Assembly (NCBI GenBank): GCA_900770165.1
Contig: CAAGJJ010000055.1
Coordinates: forward strand, 81,773 to 145,772
DNA from: Clostridia bacterium
GTDB lineage: Bacteria; Bacillota; Clostridia; Oscillospirales; Acutalibacteraceae
Direction of reading: 5' to 3'
DNA length: 64,000 nucleotides
The notes beneath the pieces were generated by a model, which saw only the letters and a program-made list of their open reading frames with translations, did no database searches and had not been told where the DNA came from. Positions within the stretch are counted from its first letter, which is position 1, and each line of letters begins with the position of its first letter. The translations under genes and the position numbers were made by a program. Shown here in pieces: positions 1-8,502 of the stretch.

Positions 1-47
1 ATTATTATAATATACAGAAATATGGCTCTTATTAGAGAAATTACCAT
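1..47 (-). CDS. DUF421 (YetF-like) membrane protein, 5' end only
   Basis: Reading leftward, an AAGGAGG ribosome-binding site (58-65 on the plus strand) lies 10 bases before an ATG at 45-47. The 15 visible codons give MVISLIRAIFLYIII, which resembles the hydrophobic first helix of DUF421/YetF-type membrane proteins. The rest of the gene lies outside the window. It is divergent from the germination operon. The family call rests on 15 residues and is therefore tentative, but the start signal is strong. Confidence 0.5.
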   Translation of the reverse strand, partial: MVISLIRAIFLYIII

Positions 48-180
48 ATTTATAAATCCTCCTTTGTGAGTTGTGTTACTCAAAATATCATTACACTATA
101 TTTTTAAATTATTCAAAATTAAGAATATTTTACTATTATTTAGATAAAATAGTGTTAATTATAGTATGGAGGTTTTTAAA

Positions 181-1719
181 TTGTTTAGGTATATTAAGAC
201 ACTTATTGATTTATATACAAAACCAACATGTAAAAAAAATACAAATGAAAATGATAAAGCTATTGAAAAATCAATTTCTAAAAATATTGAATATTTTAAA
301 CATCAATTTGATGGTAGTGCTGATTTGACAGTTAGAAAAATAGATATAGACGGAACAAAGGCTGCTATTATTTCTATAGAAGGCATGATAAATAAAGAAG
401 TTTTAGCAAATTCGGTAATTAATCCGATAATGAGAGGAGAATATAAAAAAAAAGATCCATTAGATAAATATTTATATCTTAGAGATAGTTTACTTTCAAC
501 TTCAGAACAAGTAGAAGTAAACACATATGAACAGGCATTTAAATTAGCTATGTCTGGTTTTGTGTTACTTTTAGTAGATGAATGTGCTTTTATACTTGCT
601 ATAGGAATACAAGGGTTTAGTTTTAGAAGTGTATCTGAGCCAAACTCAGAAGTTATGCAGAGAGGATCAAATGAAGGTTTTGTTGAACCGTTAAGAATTA
701 ATATGACATTAATAAGAAGGAGAATAAAGAACCCTAAACTAAAATTTGAAACAATGCAGCTGGGAACTATAAGCAAGACTGATATAGCTTTATGTTATCT
801 TACCAATATGGTTTCTCCTAAAATACTTAATGAAGTGCGTACTAGGTTACAAGAAGTCGATTTAGAAACAATTATTGCATCTGGATATATTACACCATAT
901 TTGGAAAGTAAAAGGGATTTATCGCTTTTTAGCAGTGTGGGTATTTCAGAAAGACCTGATACAGTTTGCGGAAAAATAGCAGAAGGCAGAATAGCTATAT
1001 TGGTTGATGGTGTACCTGATGTTATAATAGTGCCTTATTTATTTGTTGAATATTTTCAAACGTTAGATGATTATGCAAATAAACCTTATTTTGCTACATT
1101 TACAAGATGGCTTAAATATTTGGCGTTTTTTGTGTCAATTTTTCTTCCAGGCTTATATGTAGCAATGGGGACATTTAATCCGGAACTTTTTCCAGAGAAA
1201 CTTTTAAGTAAAATTGCTGTTGCTGTTTCTGAAACACCATTTAATTTAATGATAGAAGCATTAATTATACATTTTATTTATGAAGTAATGCGTGAAGCGG
1301 GTCTTAGGTTACCAAAAACATTGGGGCATGCTGTGAGTATTGTAGGTGCCCTTGTAATTGGTGAAGCTGCTGTTAATTCAAGTCTAATAGGTGCACCAAC
1401 ATTAATGATTCTTGCGATTACCGCAATTTCTTCTTATGTAATTCCAAGATTATATGAACCCATAGCAATTTTAAGGTTCGTTTTTATTATTGTTGGAGGA
1501 ACTATGGGTATATGGGGTATTATGCTATTGTTTTCAGCAATACTTGTTAATATATGTGCAAAAAATAGTTTTGGAGTACCATTTACTGCTCCGCTATCTC
1601 CATTCAGTATGTTTGGTATGAGGGATGTTGCTGTAAGGGCAGGGTGGAAAATTCTTGGTAAACGGGAGAACATGGTTCAAACTATGCCTGGCTCCAATGT
1701 GAGGGATGAAAAAATTTGA
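181..1719 (+). CDS. GerA-family spore germinant receptor, A subunit
   Basis: This is the A subunit of a nutrient germinant receptor, an inner spore-membrane complex that senses small molecules and triggers germination. The 512-aa protein has a soluble N-terminal region of about 300 residues, then several hydrophobic segments from about residue 310 (WLKYLAFFVSIFLPGLY) to 470, the usual GerA layout. I chose the TTG at 181 because GGAGG (168-172) sits 8 bases upstream; the in-frame ATG at 166 overlaps that ribosome-binding site and would have none of its own. It is the first gene of an A-B-C operon and overlaps the B gene by 4 bases. The ligand cannot be told from sequence. Confidence 0.93.
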   Translation: MFRYIKTLIDLYTKPTCKKNTNENDKAIEKSISKNIEYFKHQFDGSADLTVRKIDIDGTKAAIISIEGMINKEVLANSVINPIMRGEYKKKDPLDKYLYLRDSLLSTSEQVEVNTYEQAFKLAMSGFVLLLVDECAFILAIGIQGFSFRSVSEPNSEVMQRGSNEGFVEPLRINMTLIRRRIKNPKLKFETMQLGTISKTDIALCYLTNMVSPKILNEVRTRLQEVDLETIIASGYITPYLESKRDLSLFSSVGISERPDTVCGKIAEGRIAILVDGVPDVIIVPYLFVEYFQTLDDYANKPYFATFTRWLKYLAFFVSIFLPGLYVAMGTFNPELFPEKLLSKIAVAVSETPFNLMIEALIIHFIYEVMREAGLRLPKTLGHAVSIVGALVIGEAAVNSSLIGAPTLMILAITAISSYVIPRLYEPIAILRFVFIIVGGTMGIWGIMLLFSAILVNICAKNSFGVPFTAPLSPFSMFGMRDVAVRAGWKILGKRENMVQTMPGSNVRDEKI

Positions 1720-2801
1720 CGAAAAATAAATCAGTTATAACATCTGGACAATTATTTGGTATGCTTTTTATAAGTAGGATGATTGTTAACATGACTTACA
1801 CCCCTTTACTAGCTGGTGGAGATGTTATGTGGGATCACATCTTATCTGCTGCGATATCATTTATACTTGTGTTTGTTATGGTGATACCAGTATATAAAAT
1901 GTGTAATATTAGAGGCGGAATTGATGTCGCTAATGCTTCGTATGTTCTTTTGGGAAAAGCTGGTGCGGTTGTTTGTGTTATTTATGCTTTATACTATGCT
2001 TTTGTTTCTATTTATACACTGTCTTTATTTAATAGTTTTGTTTCGAATGATATGAGCCCTAAGATACCAATATTGGCATTATCATTTGCGGTTATAGTGG
2101 TATCTTGTTATGCAGCGTATAAGGGCATAGAGGGAATAGCAAGAGCATCCTTTTTAATGTTGCTATTAGTAATTATTGCATTAATATTTATAATTATTGC
2201 ATTGTTACCTCAAGTGGATTCTAAAAATTTTATTCCTCTTATGTATAATGGGAATAAGCAGATGGTTAATGGAGTAATATTAATGCTTTCCAGAACTTCG
2301 TGTATACCAGCTATGGCGATGTTATTTCCTGCTGTAAAGGGAAATAAGAAAAAAGGATTAATTATTTGGAACATAGCAGTGTATGCAACAGTTTCGATAT
2401 TAATAGCCGTTATTGTTGGTTCATTGGGAGATTATTTAAAAACACAGTCATTTCCTGTATATACAGCTACTTGTATAGCTGAAATGGGAATATTAAAAAA
2501 ACTAGATGCATTGTATTTAGGTATATGGATTACAGGACTCTTTATAAAAGTATCTTTGTTTATATATTTGTTGGCTGCCTGTATACAGAGAATTTTTGGA
2601 GAAAAGGCCTCAAAAATTTCAATCTTTATTAGTGGAATAATAATTGCTAGTTTAAGTTATTTTATTTCAAAATATAAAGAAATTATTGGAATAGTATATA
2701 ATTTAAAAGTAATAATTATATTTACACTTATAACAGCTGTAGTTATACCTCTGATTTTATTGGTGATAAACTCAATTAAATGTAGGAGGGTATGTAAATG
2801 A
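1716..2801 (+). CDS. GerB-family spore germination permease-like subunit
   Basis: The 361-aa product is almost entirely hydrophobic, with about ten membrane segments, as expected for the APC-superfamily B subunit of germinant receptors, which probably forms the ligand-binding membrane core. The start is TTG within TTGA, overlapping the stop of the A gene by 4 bases; this gives translational coupling, and the end overlaps the C gene in the same way (ATGA). The family's early region is recognisable (SGQLFGMLFISRMIVN). It needs the flanking A and C subunits to act. Expression is probably forespore-specific, as known for the family; I could not identify a clear sigma-G promoter. Confidence 0.92.
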   Translation: MTKNKSVITSGQLFGMLFISRMIVNMTYTPLLAGGDVMWDHILSAAISFILVFVMVIPVYKMCNIRGGIDVANASYVLLGKAGAVVCVIYALYYAFVSIYTLSLFNSFVSNDMSPKIPILALSFAVIVVSCYAAYKGIEGIARASFLMLLLVIIALIFIIIALLPQVDSKNFIPLMYNGNKQMVNGVILMLSRTSCIPAMAMLFPAVKGNKKKGLIIWNIAVYATVSILIAVIVGSLGDYLKTQSFPVYTATCIAEMGILKKLDALYLGIWITGLFIKVSLFIYLLAACIQRIFGEKASKISIFISGIIIASLSYFISKYKEIIGIVYNLKVIIIFTLITAVVIPLILLVINSIKCRRVCK

Positions 2802-3922
2802 AGGTGAGGTTTATTATATTACTATTCCTGATATTTAATATATTTTTTATTGCTGCTTGCTCTAATATAGAGCAGTTAGATGATAAAATGATAATACATG
2901 GAGTAGGTATCGACAGAGTTGAAAATACGTTTGAGTTAACCATACAGCAATTTTCAGTAACAGGTTCTAATGAGAAAGAAGAAGGTGCACAAGTAGTAAA
3001 AACAAAAGGCAATTCTTTAATGGATGCTTTTTCAGATTTGAGTTTACAAACCGGTAAAACACCTATGTTTTCGCAAAACTTAGTTTTAGCAATAGGAGAA
3101 GAAACAGCCTATAATGGAATTAATGATATATTAGATTTTTTTGTTAGATATTATGAATCTAGACCAACAGTTAAAATTATAATTGTAAAAGGAAAAGCTG
3201 AAAGTGTTTTAAGTTTTAAAAAAGATGATAAACTTATAATGGCCAAAGACATAATGGCAATAACAGAATCAGAAAGAATAAATTCGAAAGTTATGTCTTC
3301 TAATATTTTTCAGTTTGTAGGAGCTTTAAAAAATTCTACATTAAATCCAATTGCATCCATTGTATCTGTTGAAAGGCAAAATGATGAAGAAATATTGGCT
3401 GCAAATGGTACAGCTGTTTTTAAAAATGATAAATTAGCAGGCTTTATAGATACTAATTCTACAAGAGGAGCTTTAATTATTAATAATAGGTTAAATGGTG
3501 GTACAGAAGTAATTGATGTTGAATCTGTTGGAAAGGTTAGTTACTCTCTTGAAAAGTCAAAAAGTAAAGTTAAATTTAAGTTGGAAAATGGAAAGCCAGT
3601 TTATAATATAATTATAAAAATTAATACGAATATATATGAAATTGAAAGAGATATAAAAAACCAGTTACCAGATAGTGCTTTTAACCTTATGGAAGAGGCC
3701 TTAATAAGTAGAATTAAAACAATAACAAGCCAAGCAATTTATAAATCGATATTTGAATATAATAGTGATATATTTGGTTTTGGACAAATTGCGTTACAAT
3801 CTGATAAAGAGTATTTTAGAACAGTTGAGAATAATTGGGATCAAGTAATGAAAGAGGCGAAGTATAATATAGATGTGAGTGTAAAAATAGATGATACTGG
3901 ACAAGGTGTTGGATACAGTTAA
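2798..3922 (+). CDS. GerC-family spore germination lipoprotein
   Basis: The 374-aa third subunit of the germinant receptor. The N terminus is a lipoprotein signal: a positively charged start, a hydrophobic stretch and a lipobox IAAC with Cys21, so the mature protein should be lipid-anchored on the outer face of the inner spore membrane. Length and the charged, soluble remainder match GerC proteins (ABBA-fold domains). The ATGA overlap with the B gene indicates coupled translation. A stem-loop follows directly and closes the operon. Confidence 0.92.
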   Translation: MKVRFIILLFLIFNIFFIAACSNIEQLDDKMIIHGVGIDRVENTFELTIQQFSVTGSNEKEEGAQVVKTKGNSLMDAFSDLSLQTGKTPMFSQNLVLAIGEETAYNGINDILDFFVRYYESRPTVKIIIVKGKAESVLSFKKDDKLIMAKDIMAITESERINSKVMSSNIFQFVGALKNSTLNPIASIVSVERQNDEEILAANGTAVFKNDKLAGFIDTNSTRGALIINNRLNGGTEVIDVESVGKVSYSLEKSKSKVKFKLENGKPVYNIIIKINTNIYEIERDIKNQLPDSAFNLMEEALISRIKTITSQAIYKSIFEYNSDIFGFGQIALQSDKEYFRTVENNWDQVMKEAKYNIDVSVKIDDTGQGVGYS

Positions 3923-3928
3923 AGTTTA

Positions 3929-3962
3929 GCCTGTGGATATTATATTCACAGGCATTATTTTA
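3929..3962 (+). terminator. Terminator of the ger operon
   Basis: GCCTGTG (3929-3935) pairs with CACAGGC (3947-3953), with further pairing towards the loop, followed by ATTATTTT. It lies 7 bases after the GerC stop codon. Confidence 0.75.
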
Positions 3963-3985
3963 AAATATAATACTTAAAAATGTAC

Positions 3986-4014
3986 TTTAATTTCATTTTA
4001 TATTACGGTATAAT
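3986..4014 (+). promoter_or_regulatory. Candidate sigma-A promoter of hprK
   Basis: TTTAAT (3986-3991) and a perfect TATAAT (4009-4014) are 17 bases apart. They lie 35 bases upstream of the hprK start, just after the ger terminator, so this could drive the hprK-to-dnaE gene row. Confidence 0.45.
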
Positions 4015-4048
4015 ATAAATGGATAATATTATGAAATAAGGTGTTTAT

Positions 4049-5020
4049 ATGTCTACAAATTTTACAGTATCATTATCTAATATAATAAATGAACTTTCTC
4101 TTGATATTGCATTTATGCCAAGAGATCCAGAGAAAATTTTGTTGGAATCTAAGGATGTAAATAGACCAGGACTTGAATTAACAGGCTTTTTAGACCATTT
4201 TGATAATAAAAGAATACAAATTATTGGAAATATTGAAAGCTCTTTTTTAGAAGGGTTTTCTTCTAAGGAAAGATATAATACAATTAAAAATTTCTTTATA
4301 AAAAAACCTCCTGCAATAATAATTGCGAGGGGCATTGAACCATTTAAAGAAATGTTAGAACTAGCCAGATTATATGAAATTCCTATTTTAAGAACCGCAG
4401 AACCAACTTCTTCTATTGAAGCGGATCTTGTTATATATTTAAGCTCTGAGCTTGCACCAAGAGTTACAAGACATGGCGTTTTTGTAGAAGTATATGGCGA
4501 AGGTATTTTTTTAATGGGAGATAGTGGTGTTGGTAAAAGTGAAGTTGCAATAGAACTAATAAAAAGAGGACATAGGCTTATTGCGGACGATGCAGTAGAA
4601 ATAAAAAGGACAACTAAAAATAATTTAGTAGGAAGAGCACCTGAAAATATAAGACATTTTATAGAAGTACGTGGAATAGGAATAATAAATGCAAGACGAA
4701 TATTTGGTATGGGTGCAGTTAAGCTTATAAGTAATATAGATTTAGTCGTTAATTTGGAAATATGGGATGATTCCAAAGCTTATGATAGAATGGGAATAGA
4801 GACTGAATATATAGATATATTGGGCATAGATGTGCCGTTTGTAACTATACCTGTTAAGCCGGGTAGAAATTTGGCTGTTATTATTGAAGTTGCAGCAATG
4901 AATGCAAGACAGAAAAAAATGGGTTACAATGCGGCTCAGGAACTTTTATCGAGCATAGGTATGGGATATGACGAAGACCAAATAAATGATGAAGGCAACC
5001 AAGATAAAAAATATTTATAG
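4049..5020 (+). CDS. hprK: HPr kinase/phosphorylase
   Basis: Bifunctional enzyme that phosphorylates or dephosphorylates Ser46 of HPr, the master signal of carbon catabolite repression in Firmicutes. The 323-aa protein has the N-terminal domain followed by a Walker A motif GDSGVGKSE at about residues 157-165, the RLIADDAVEI segment, and the family signature EVRGIGIINARRIFG. Length fits the usual 310-330. AAGGTG precedes the ATG by 6 bases. It heads a tight row of genes running to dnaE, an arrangement common in Clostridia. Confidence 0.97.
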   Translation: MSTNFTVSLSNIINELSLDIAFMPRDPEKILLESKDVNRPGLELTGFLDHFDNKRIQIIGNIESSFLEGFSSKERYNTIKNFFIKKPPAIIIARGIEPFKEMLELARLYEIPILRTAEPTSSIEADLVIYLSSELAPRVTRHGVFVEVYGEGIFLMGDSGVGKSEVAIELIKRGHRLIADDAVEIKRTTKNNLVGRAPENIRHFIEVRGIGIINARRIFGMGAVKLISNIDLVVNLEIWDDSKAYDRMGIETEYIDILGIDVPFVTIPVKPGRNLAVIIEVAAMNARQKKMGYNAAQELLSSIGMGYDEDQINDEGNQDKKYL

Positions 5021-5031
5021 GAGTGATAATT

Positions 5032-5757
5032 ATGAAAATAGTTGCAGATACTCATTGTCATACAATTGCTTCTACACATGCATATAGTACAATTATGGAA
5101 AATGTTAATGAAGCTTCAAAAAAGGGTTTATATGCTATTGCTATTACAGATCATGCTAATAATATGCCGGGAAGCCCAGGACCGTTTTATTATGAAAATC
5201 TTAGGGTTATTCCTAAAAATATAAATGGAGTTTATGTTTTAAAAGGCATAGAAGCTAATGTTATAGATTATAATGGAAATATAGATGTTTCAGATGATAT
5301 AATTTCTAAGCTTGATTGGGTTATAGCGTCGATGCATGGTCCAACTTTGAATTCTTCTAAAAGTATAGATGAATGTACCACTGCTTGGCTTAATATAGCT
5401 AGAAATCCATATGTAAAAGTTATTGGCCATTGTGGATCACCAATATATAAATTTGATTATGAAAAAGTAATACCTGAATTTGGCAAAAATAATAAGCTTG
5501 TTGAGATTAATAATGCCACATTTAGAATAAGAAAAGATTATATCCCAAACTGCAAAGAAATTGCTTTATTATGTAAAAAATATCGTGTTAGTGTTATTAT
5601 AAACTCAGATTCTCATTTTTGTACACAAATTGGTAATGTAGATTTAGCATTAAGTATGTTAAGAGAAATTGATTTTCCAGAGGATCTTATAATAAATGCA
5701 GATAAAGATAGGTTTAAAGAGTATATAAATAATAATACAACATTTTTTAATAATTAG
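5032..5757 (+). CDS. PHP-domain phosphoesterase, YcdX-like
   Basis: A 241-aa PHP-fold metal-dependent phosphoesterase. The N terminus DTHCHT (residues 6-11) and TDHA supply the histidine ligands; later metal-binding segments are IASMHG, IGHCGSP and SDSHF. This matches the stand-alone YcdX-type PHP hydrolases, whose physiological substrate is often unknown. The ATG at 5032 is preferred over a GTG at 5023 because AGGAG (5019-5023) sits 8 bases before it. It is placed between hprK and murB. Confidence 0.88.
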   Translation: MKIVADTHCHTIASTHAYSTIMENVNEASKKGLYAIAITDHANNMPGSPGPFYYENLRVIPKNINGVYVLKGIEANVIDYNGNIDVSDDIISKLDWVIASMHGPTLNSSKSIDECTTAWLNIARNPYVKVIGHCGSPIYKFDYEKVIPEFGKNNKLVEINNATFRIRKDYIPNCKEIALLCKKYRVSVIINSDSHFCTQIGNVDLALSMLREIDFPEDLIINADKDRFKEYINNNTTFFNN

Positions 5758-5770
5758 GATGGAGGGACCA

Positions 5771-6676
5771 ATGTATAACTATAAACCTATAATTGAAGCG
5801 GCTAATGAAATAGGCTGCAAATACATTGAAAATGAGCCTATGTTTAGGCACACTACCTTTAGAATAGGTGGTAACGCAGATTTATTTATAACAGTTGATA
5901 GTAAAGAAAAGTTAAAAGAAATACTTGCATGTATAGAAAATGAAAAAATTCCTATGTTCGTATTGGGAAGGGGTTCTAATATTTTAGTATCTGATTCTGG
6001 TTTTAATGGGGTAATTTTGAAACTAGAAGGAGATTTTACAAAAGTTAGTTTGTTAGATGACGATTTTATATGTTGCGGTTCGGGGGTAACACTTGCCAAA
6101 TTATGTAATGAAGCTTTAAAATATTCTTTATCTGGTCTTGAATTTGCCTGGGGAATTCCAGGTTCAGCAGGCGGTGCTATCTATATGAATGCGGGAGCTT
6201 ATTCAGGGGAAATGAAAGATGTAGTTACATCTTGTACTCACATAGATAAACAAGGCAAATTTAGAACATACAAAAAAGAAAAACTGAATTTTTCATATAG
6301 AAATAGTATTTACAGTAAAAGTGATTATATAATAACAGATATAACGATTAAGCTTAAAAAAGATGATTATGAATCCATTAGAAAAAGAATGGACGATTTT
6401 ATGGATAGACGAAAGAGCAAACAGCCTATTGATATACCTAATGCTGGAAGCATTTTTAAAAGACCAGAGGGGAATTTTGCGGGTACACTTATAGAAAAAT
6501 GTGGCCTTAAAGGAAAAACCATTGGAGGGGCTCAAGTTAGTACAAAACATGCAGGTTTTATTGTAAATAACGGAAATGCTAAATGTGAAGATGTTTTAAA
6601 TTTAATTGAATTTATTAAAGAAAAGGTAATGAAGGAAACAGGAATTTTGTTAGAATGTGAGATTAAGACAATTTAA
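5771..6676 (+). CDS. murB: UDP-N-acetylenolpyruvoylglucosamine reductase
   Basis: FAD- and NADPH-dependent enzyme that makes UDP-N-acetylmuramate for peptidoglycan. The 301-aa sequence shows the FAD-binding stretch RIGGNADL and VLGRGSNILVSDSGF, then NAGAYSGEM, the substrate loop FSYRNSIY and the C-terminal domain with AGTLIEKCGLKG and HAGFIVNNGNA. The type II features (no extra insert, about 300 aa) fit Firmicutes. GGAGGG at 5761-5766 sets the ATG at 5771; an ATG at 5759 overlaps that site and is rejected. Confidence 0.96.
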   Translation: MYNYKPIIEAANEIGCKYIENEPMFRHTTFRIGGNADLFITVDSKEKLKEILACIENEKIPMFVLGRGSNILVSDSGFNGVILKLEGDFTKVSLLDDDFICCGSGVTLAKLCNEALKYSLSGLEFAWGIPGSAGGAIYMNAGAYSGEMKDVVTSCTHIDKQGKFRTYKKEKLNFSYRNSIYSKSDYIITDITIKLKKDDYESIRKRMDDFMDRRKSKQPIDIPNAGSIFKRPEGNFAGTLIEKCGLKGKTIGGAQVSTKHAGFIVNNGNAKCEDVLNLIEFIKEKVMKETGILLECEIKTI

Positions 6677-6709
6677 TTTTACGAAGTTTAAAATAAAACA
6701 GGAGAAATT

Positions 6710-7561
6710 ATGGATTTTATTATTGTTACAGGACTTTCAGGTGCAGGAAAATCAAGGGCAATTGATGCAATGGAAGATATAGGATTTTATTGTGTTGATA
6801 ATATTCCTCCTAAATTAATACCAACTTTTTATGATTTATGTAAAACTTCAAATGAAAAAGTTGCGGTTGTCACTGATATTCGTGGGGGGAAAATGTTTAA
6901 TAATTTAATTGAAGTTTTAGATAGACTGAAAAAGGATAACAAGCCATATAAAATTTTATATCTCGATGCACGAGAAGATGTTTTGCTTAGAAGGTATAAA
7001 GAGACGCGAAGAAAACATCCTTTAATAGAGAAAAAACAGGCATCAATTTTAGAAGCTATTAGATTGGAAAAAGAGGTTTTAAAGACTATTAAAGAGCAAT
7101 CTGATTATATTGTAGATACATCTTATATATCACCAGCTCAGCTTAAAAGTAGAATTTCATCGTTATTTTTAGAAGATGCTGAAGATGCTTTAATGATAGA
7201 TTGTGAATCTTTTGGATTTAAATATGGTACACCAACAGAGGCAGACTTAATATTTGATGTTAGATGTTTGCCAAATCCATTTTATATAGATGAACTAAAA
7301 AAACTGACTGGTATAGATGAGGAAGTTAAAGAGTATGTATTGGGCAAAAAAGAAACCCAAGGATTTGTAGAAAGAATGATTTCACTTATAGATTATATGT
7401 TACCGTTATATAGAAGTGAAGGTAAAAGTCAGCTTGTAGTAGCTTTTGGATGTACAGGAGGTAAGCATAGGTCGGTAGCACTTGCCCAGCTTTTATATAA
7501 CCATCTGTCTGATTTAGATTACAAAGTAAGTGTATATCATCGTGATATACATAAACCTTAA
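6710..7561 (+). CDS. rapZ: RapZ/YvcJ-type nucleotide-binding RNase adapter
   Basis: A 283-aa P-loop protein with GLSGAGKS at residues 8-15, the DIRGG segment and the C-terminal signature FGCTGGKHRS. In Gram-negative bacteria RapZ controls glmS through small RNAs; in Bacillus the homologue YvcJ binds and hydrolyses nucleotides and affects competence, so the RNA-adapter role is not assured here. The rapZ-whiA pair is conserved in Gram-positives, though YvcK, often between them, is absent here. Start: CAGGAG 6 bases before the ATG. Confidence 0.95.
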   Translation: MDFIIVTGLSGAGKSRAIDAMEDIGFYCVDNIPPKLIPTFYDLCKTSNEKVAVVTDIRGGKMFNNLIEVLDRLKKDNKPYKILYLDAREDVLLRRYKETRRKHPLIEKKQASILEAIRLEKEVLKTIKEQSDYIVDTSYISPAQLKSRISSLFLEDAEDALMIDCESFGFKYGTPTEADLIFDVRCLPNPFYIDELKKLTGIDEEVKEYVLGKKETQGFVERMISLIDYMLPLYRSEGKSQLVVAFGCTGGKHRSVALAQLLYNHLSDLDYKVSVYHRDIHKP

Positions 7562-7572
7562 TGGGGGAAGAA

Positions 7573-8487
7573 ATGTCTTTTTCTGAAGATGTAAAAAAAG
7601 AACTATGTAAAATAGAGCCATGTGACTTTTGGCATTTGATGTCTGAAACATATGGAATGATGTTGTTTTCTAAAAATTTTAGCGAACAGTCGATAGTTTT
7701 TTTAACTGAAAATAAAATAGTAGCAGATAAGTTTATTGACTTAAATGTGAAATTGACGGGCTCAATAGTTGATATAAAAACTAAGCTATCTTTTAGAGAC
7801 AAAAATAAGACTTTATATTCTCTTAGTATTCCTCATAGAAATCATAGGCAAAATATATTAAATTTATTCCATATGACTGATGGTATTAAGATAGATAAGA
7901 GAAATTTTTATAACGAAAGTTGTATAAGCGATTTTTTAAGAGGTGTATTTTTATCTTGTGGGAGGATATCTGACCCTAATAAAGAATATAGGTTAGAATT
8001 TGATATTAGTCATAAGGAATTGATTAATGACTTTGTTGATATTATTGATAGCCTGAAAAATATTGAAGTGAAAGTTAATATATCTAAAAGGAATGGTACC
8101 GGCGTTGTCTATATAAAAGATAATGAACAAATTTCTGAACTTTTAACTTTAATTGGAGCCAAAAACTCTGCAATGAATTTTATACAGGTAAAAATGATAA
8201 AAGAAGTGAGAAATTATGTTAATAGAACTACTAATTTTCAAACTGCCAATATAAGTAAAACTGCGGCAGCGTCGGTAATACAAATTGAGGCAATTAATAA
8301 TATAAAAAAGAAAAGAGGACTTGGATATCTATCGGATGAACTTAAGGCAGTGGCAGAAATTAGACTTGCCTATCCTGAATTTTCATTAAAAGAATTAGGG
8401 GAGGTATTTCCTGTTCCAATAAGTCGCTCGGGATTAAACCATCGCTTAAATAAAATTATTGAGATATCTAAAAGTATAGGCGATTAG
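7573..8487 (+). CDS. whiA: DNA-binding protein WhiA
   Basis: A 304-aa WhiA protein: an N-terminal LAGLIDADG-homing-endonuclease-like domain without nuclease activity and a C-terminal helix-turn-helix (FSLKELGEVFPVPISRSGLN). In streptomycetes it is a sporulation regulator; in low-GC bacteria it affects cell division and chromosome segregation. The ATG at 7573 (MSFSEDVKKEL, the usual family start) follows GGGGGAAG; the ATG at 7561 has no upstream ribosome-binding site. Confidence 0.95.
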   Translation: MSFSEDVKKELCKIEPCDFWHLMSETYGMMLFSKNFSEQSIVFLTENKIVADKFIDLNVKLTGSIVDIKTKLSFRDKNKTLYSLSIPHRNHRQNILNLFHMTDGIKIDKRNFYNESCISDFLRGVFLSCGRISDPNKEYRLEFDISHKELINDFVDIIDSLKNIEVKVNISKRNGTGVVYIKDNEQISELLTLIGAKNSAMNFIQVKMIKEVRNYVNRTTNFQTANISKTAAASVIQIEAINNIKKKRGLGYLSDELKAVAEIRLAYPEFSLKELGEVFPVPISRSGLNHRLNKIIEISKSIGD

Positions 8488-8502
8488 AAATGAGGAACAT
8501 TT

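Noticed and set aside
166..180. ATG at 166 as the GerA start
   Set aside because: The ATG overlaps the only ribosome-binding site (GGAGG 168-172), which is ideally spaced for the TTG at 181.
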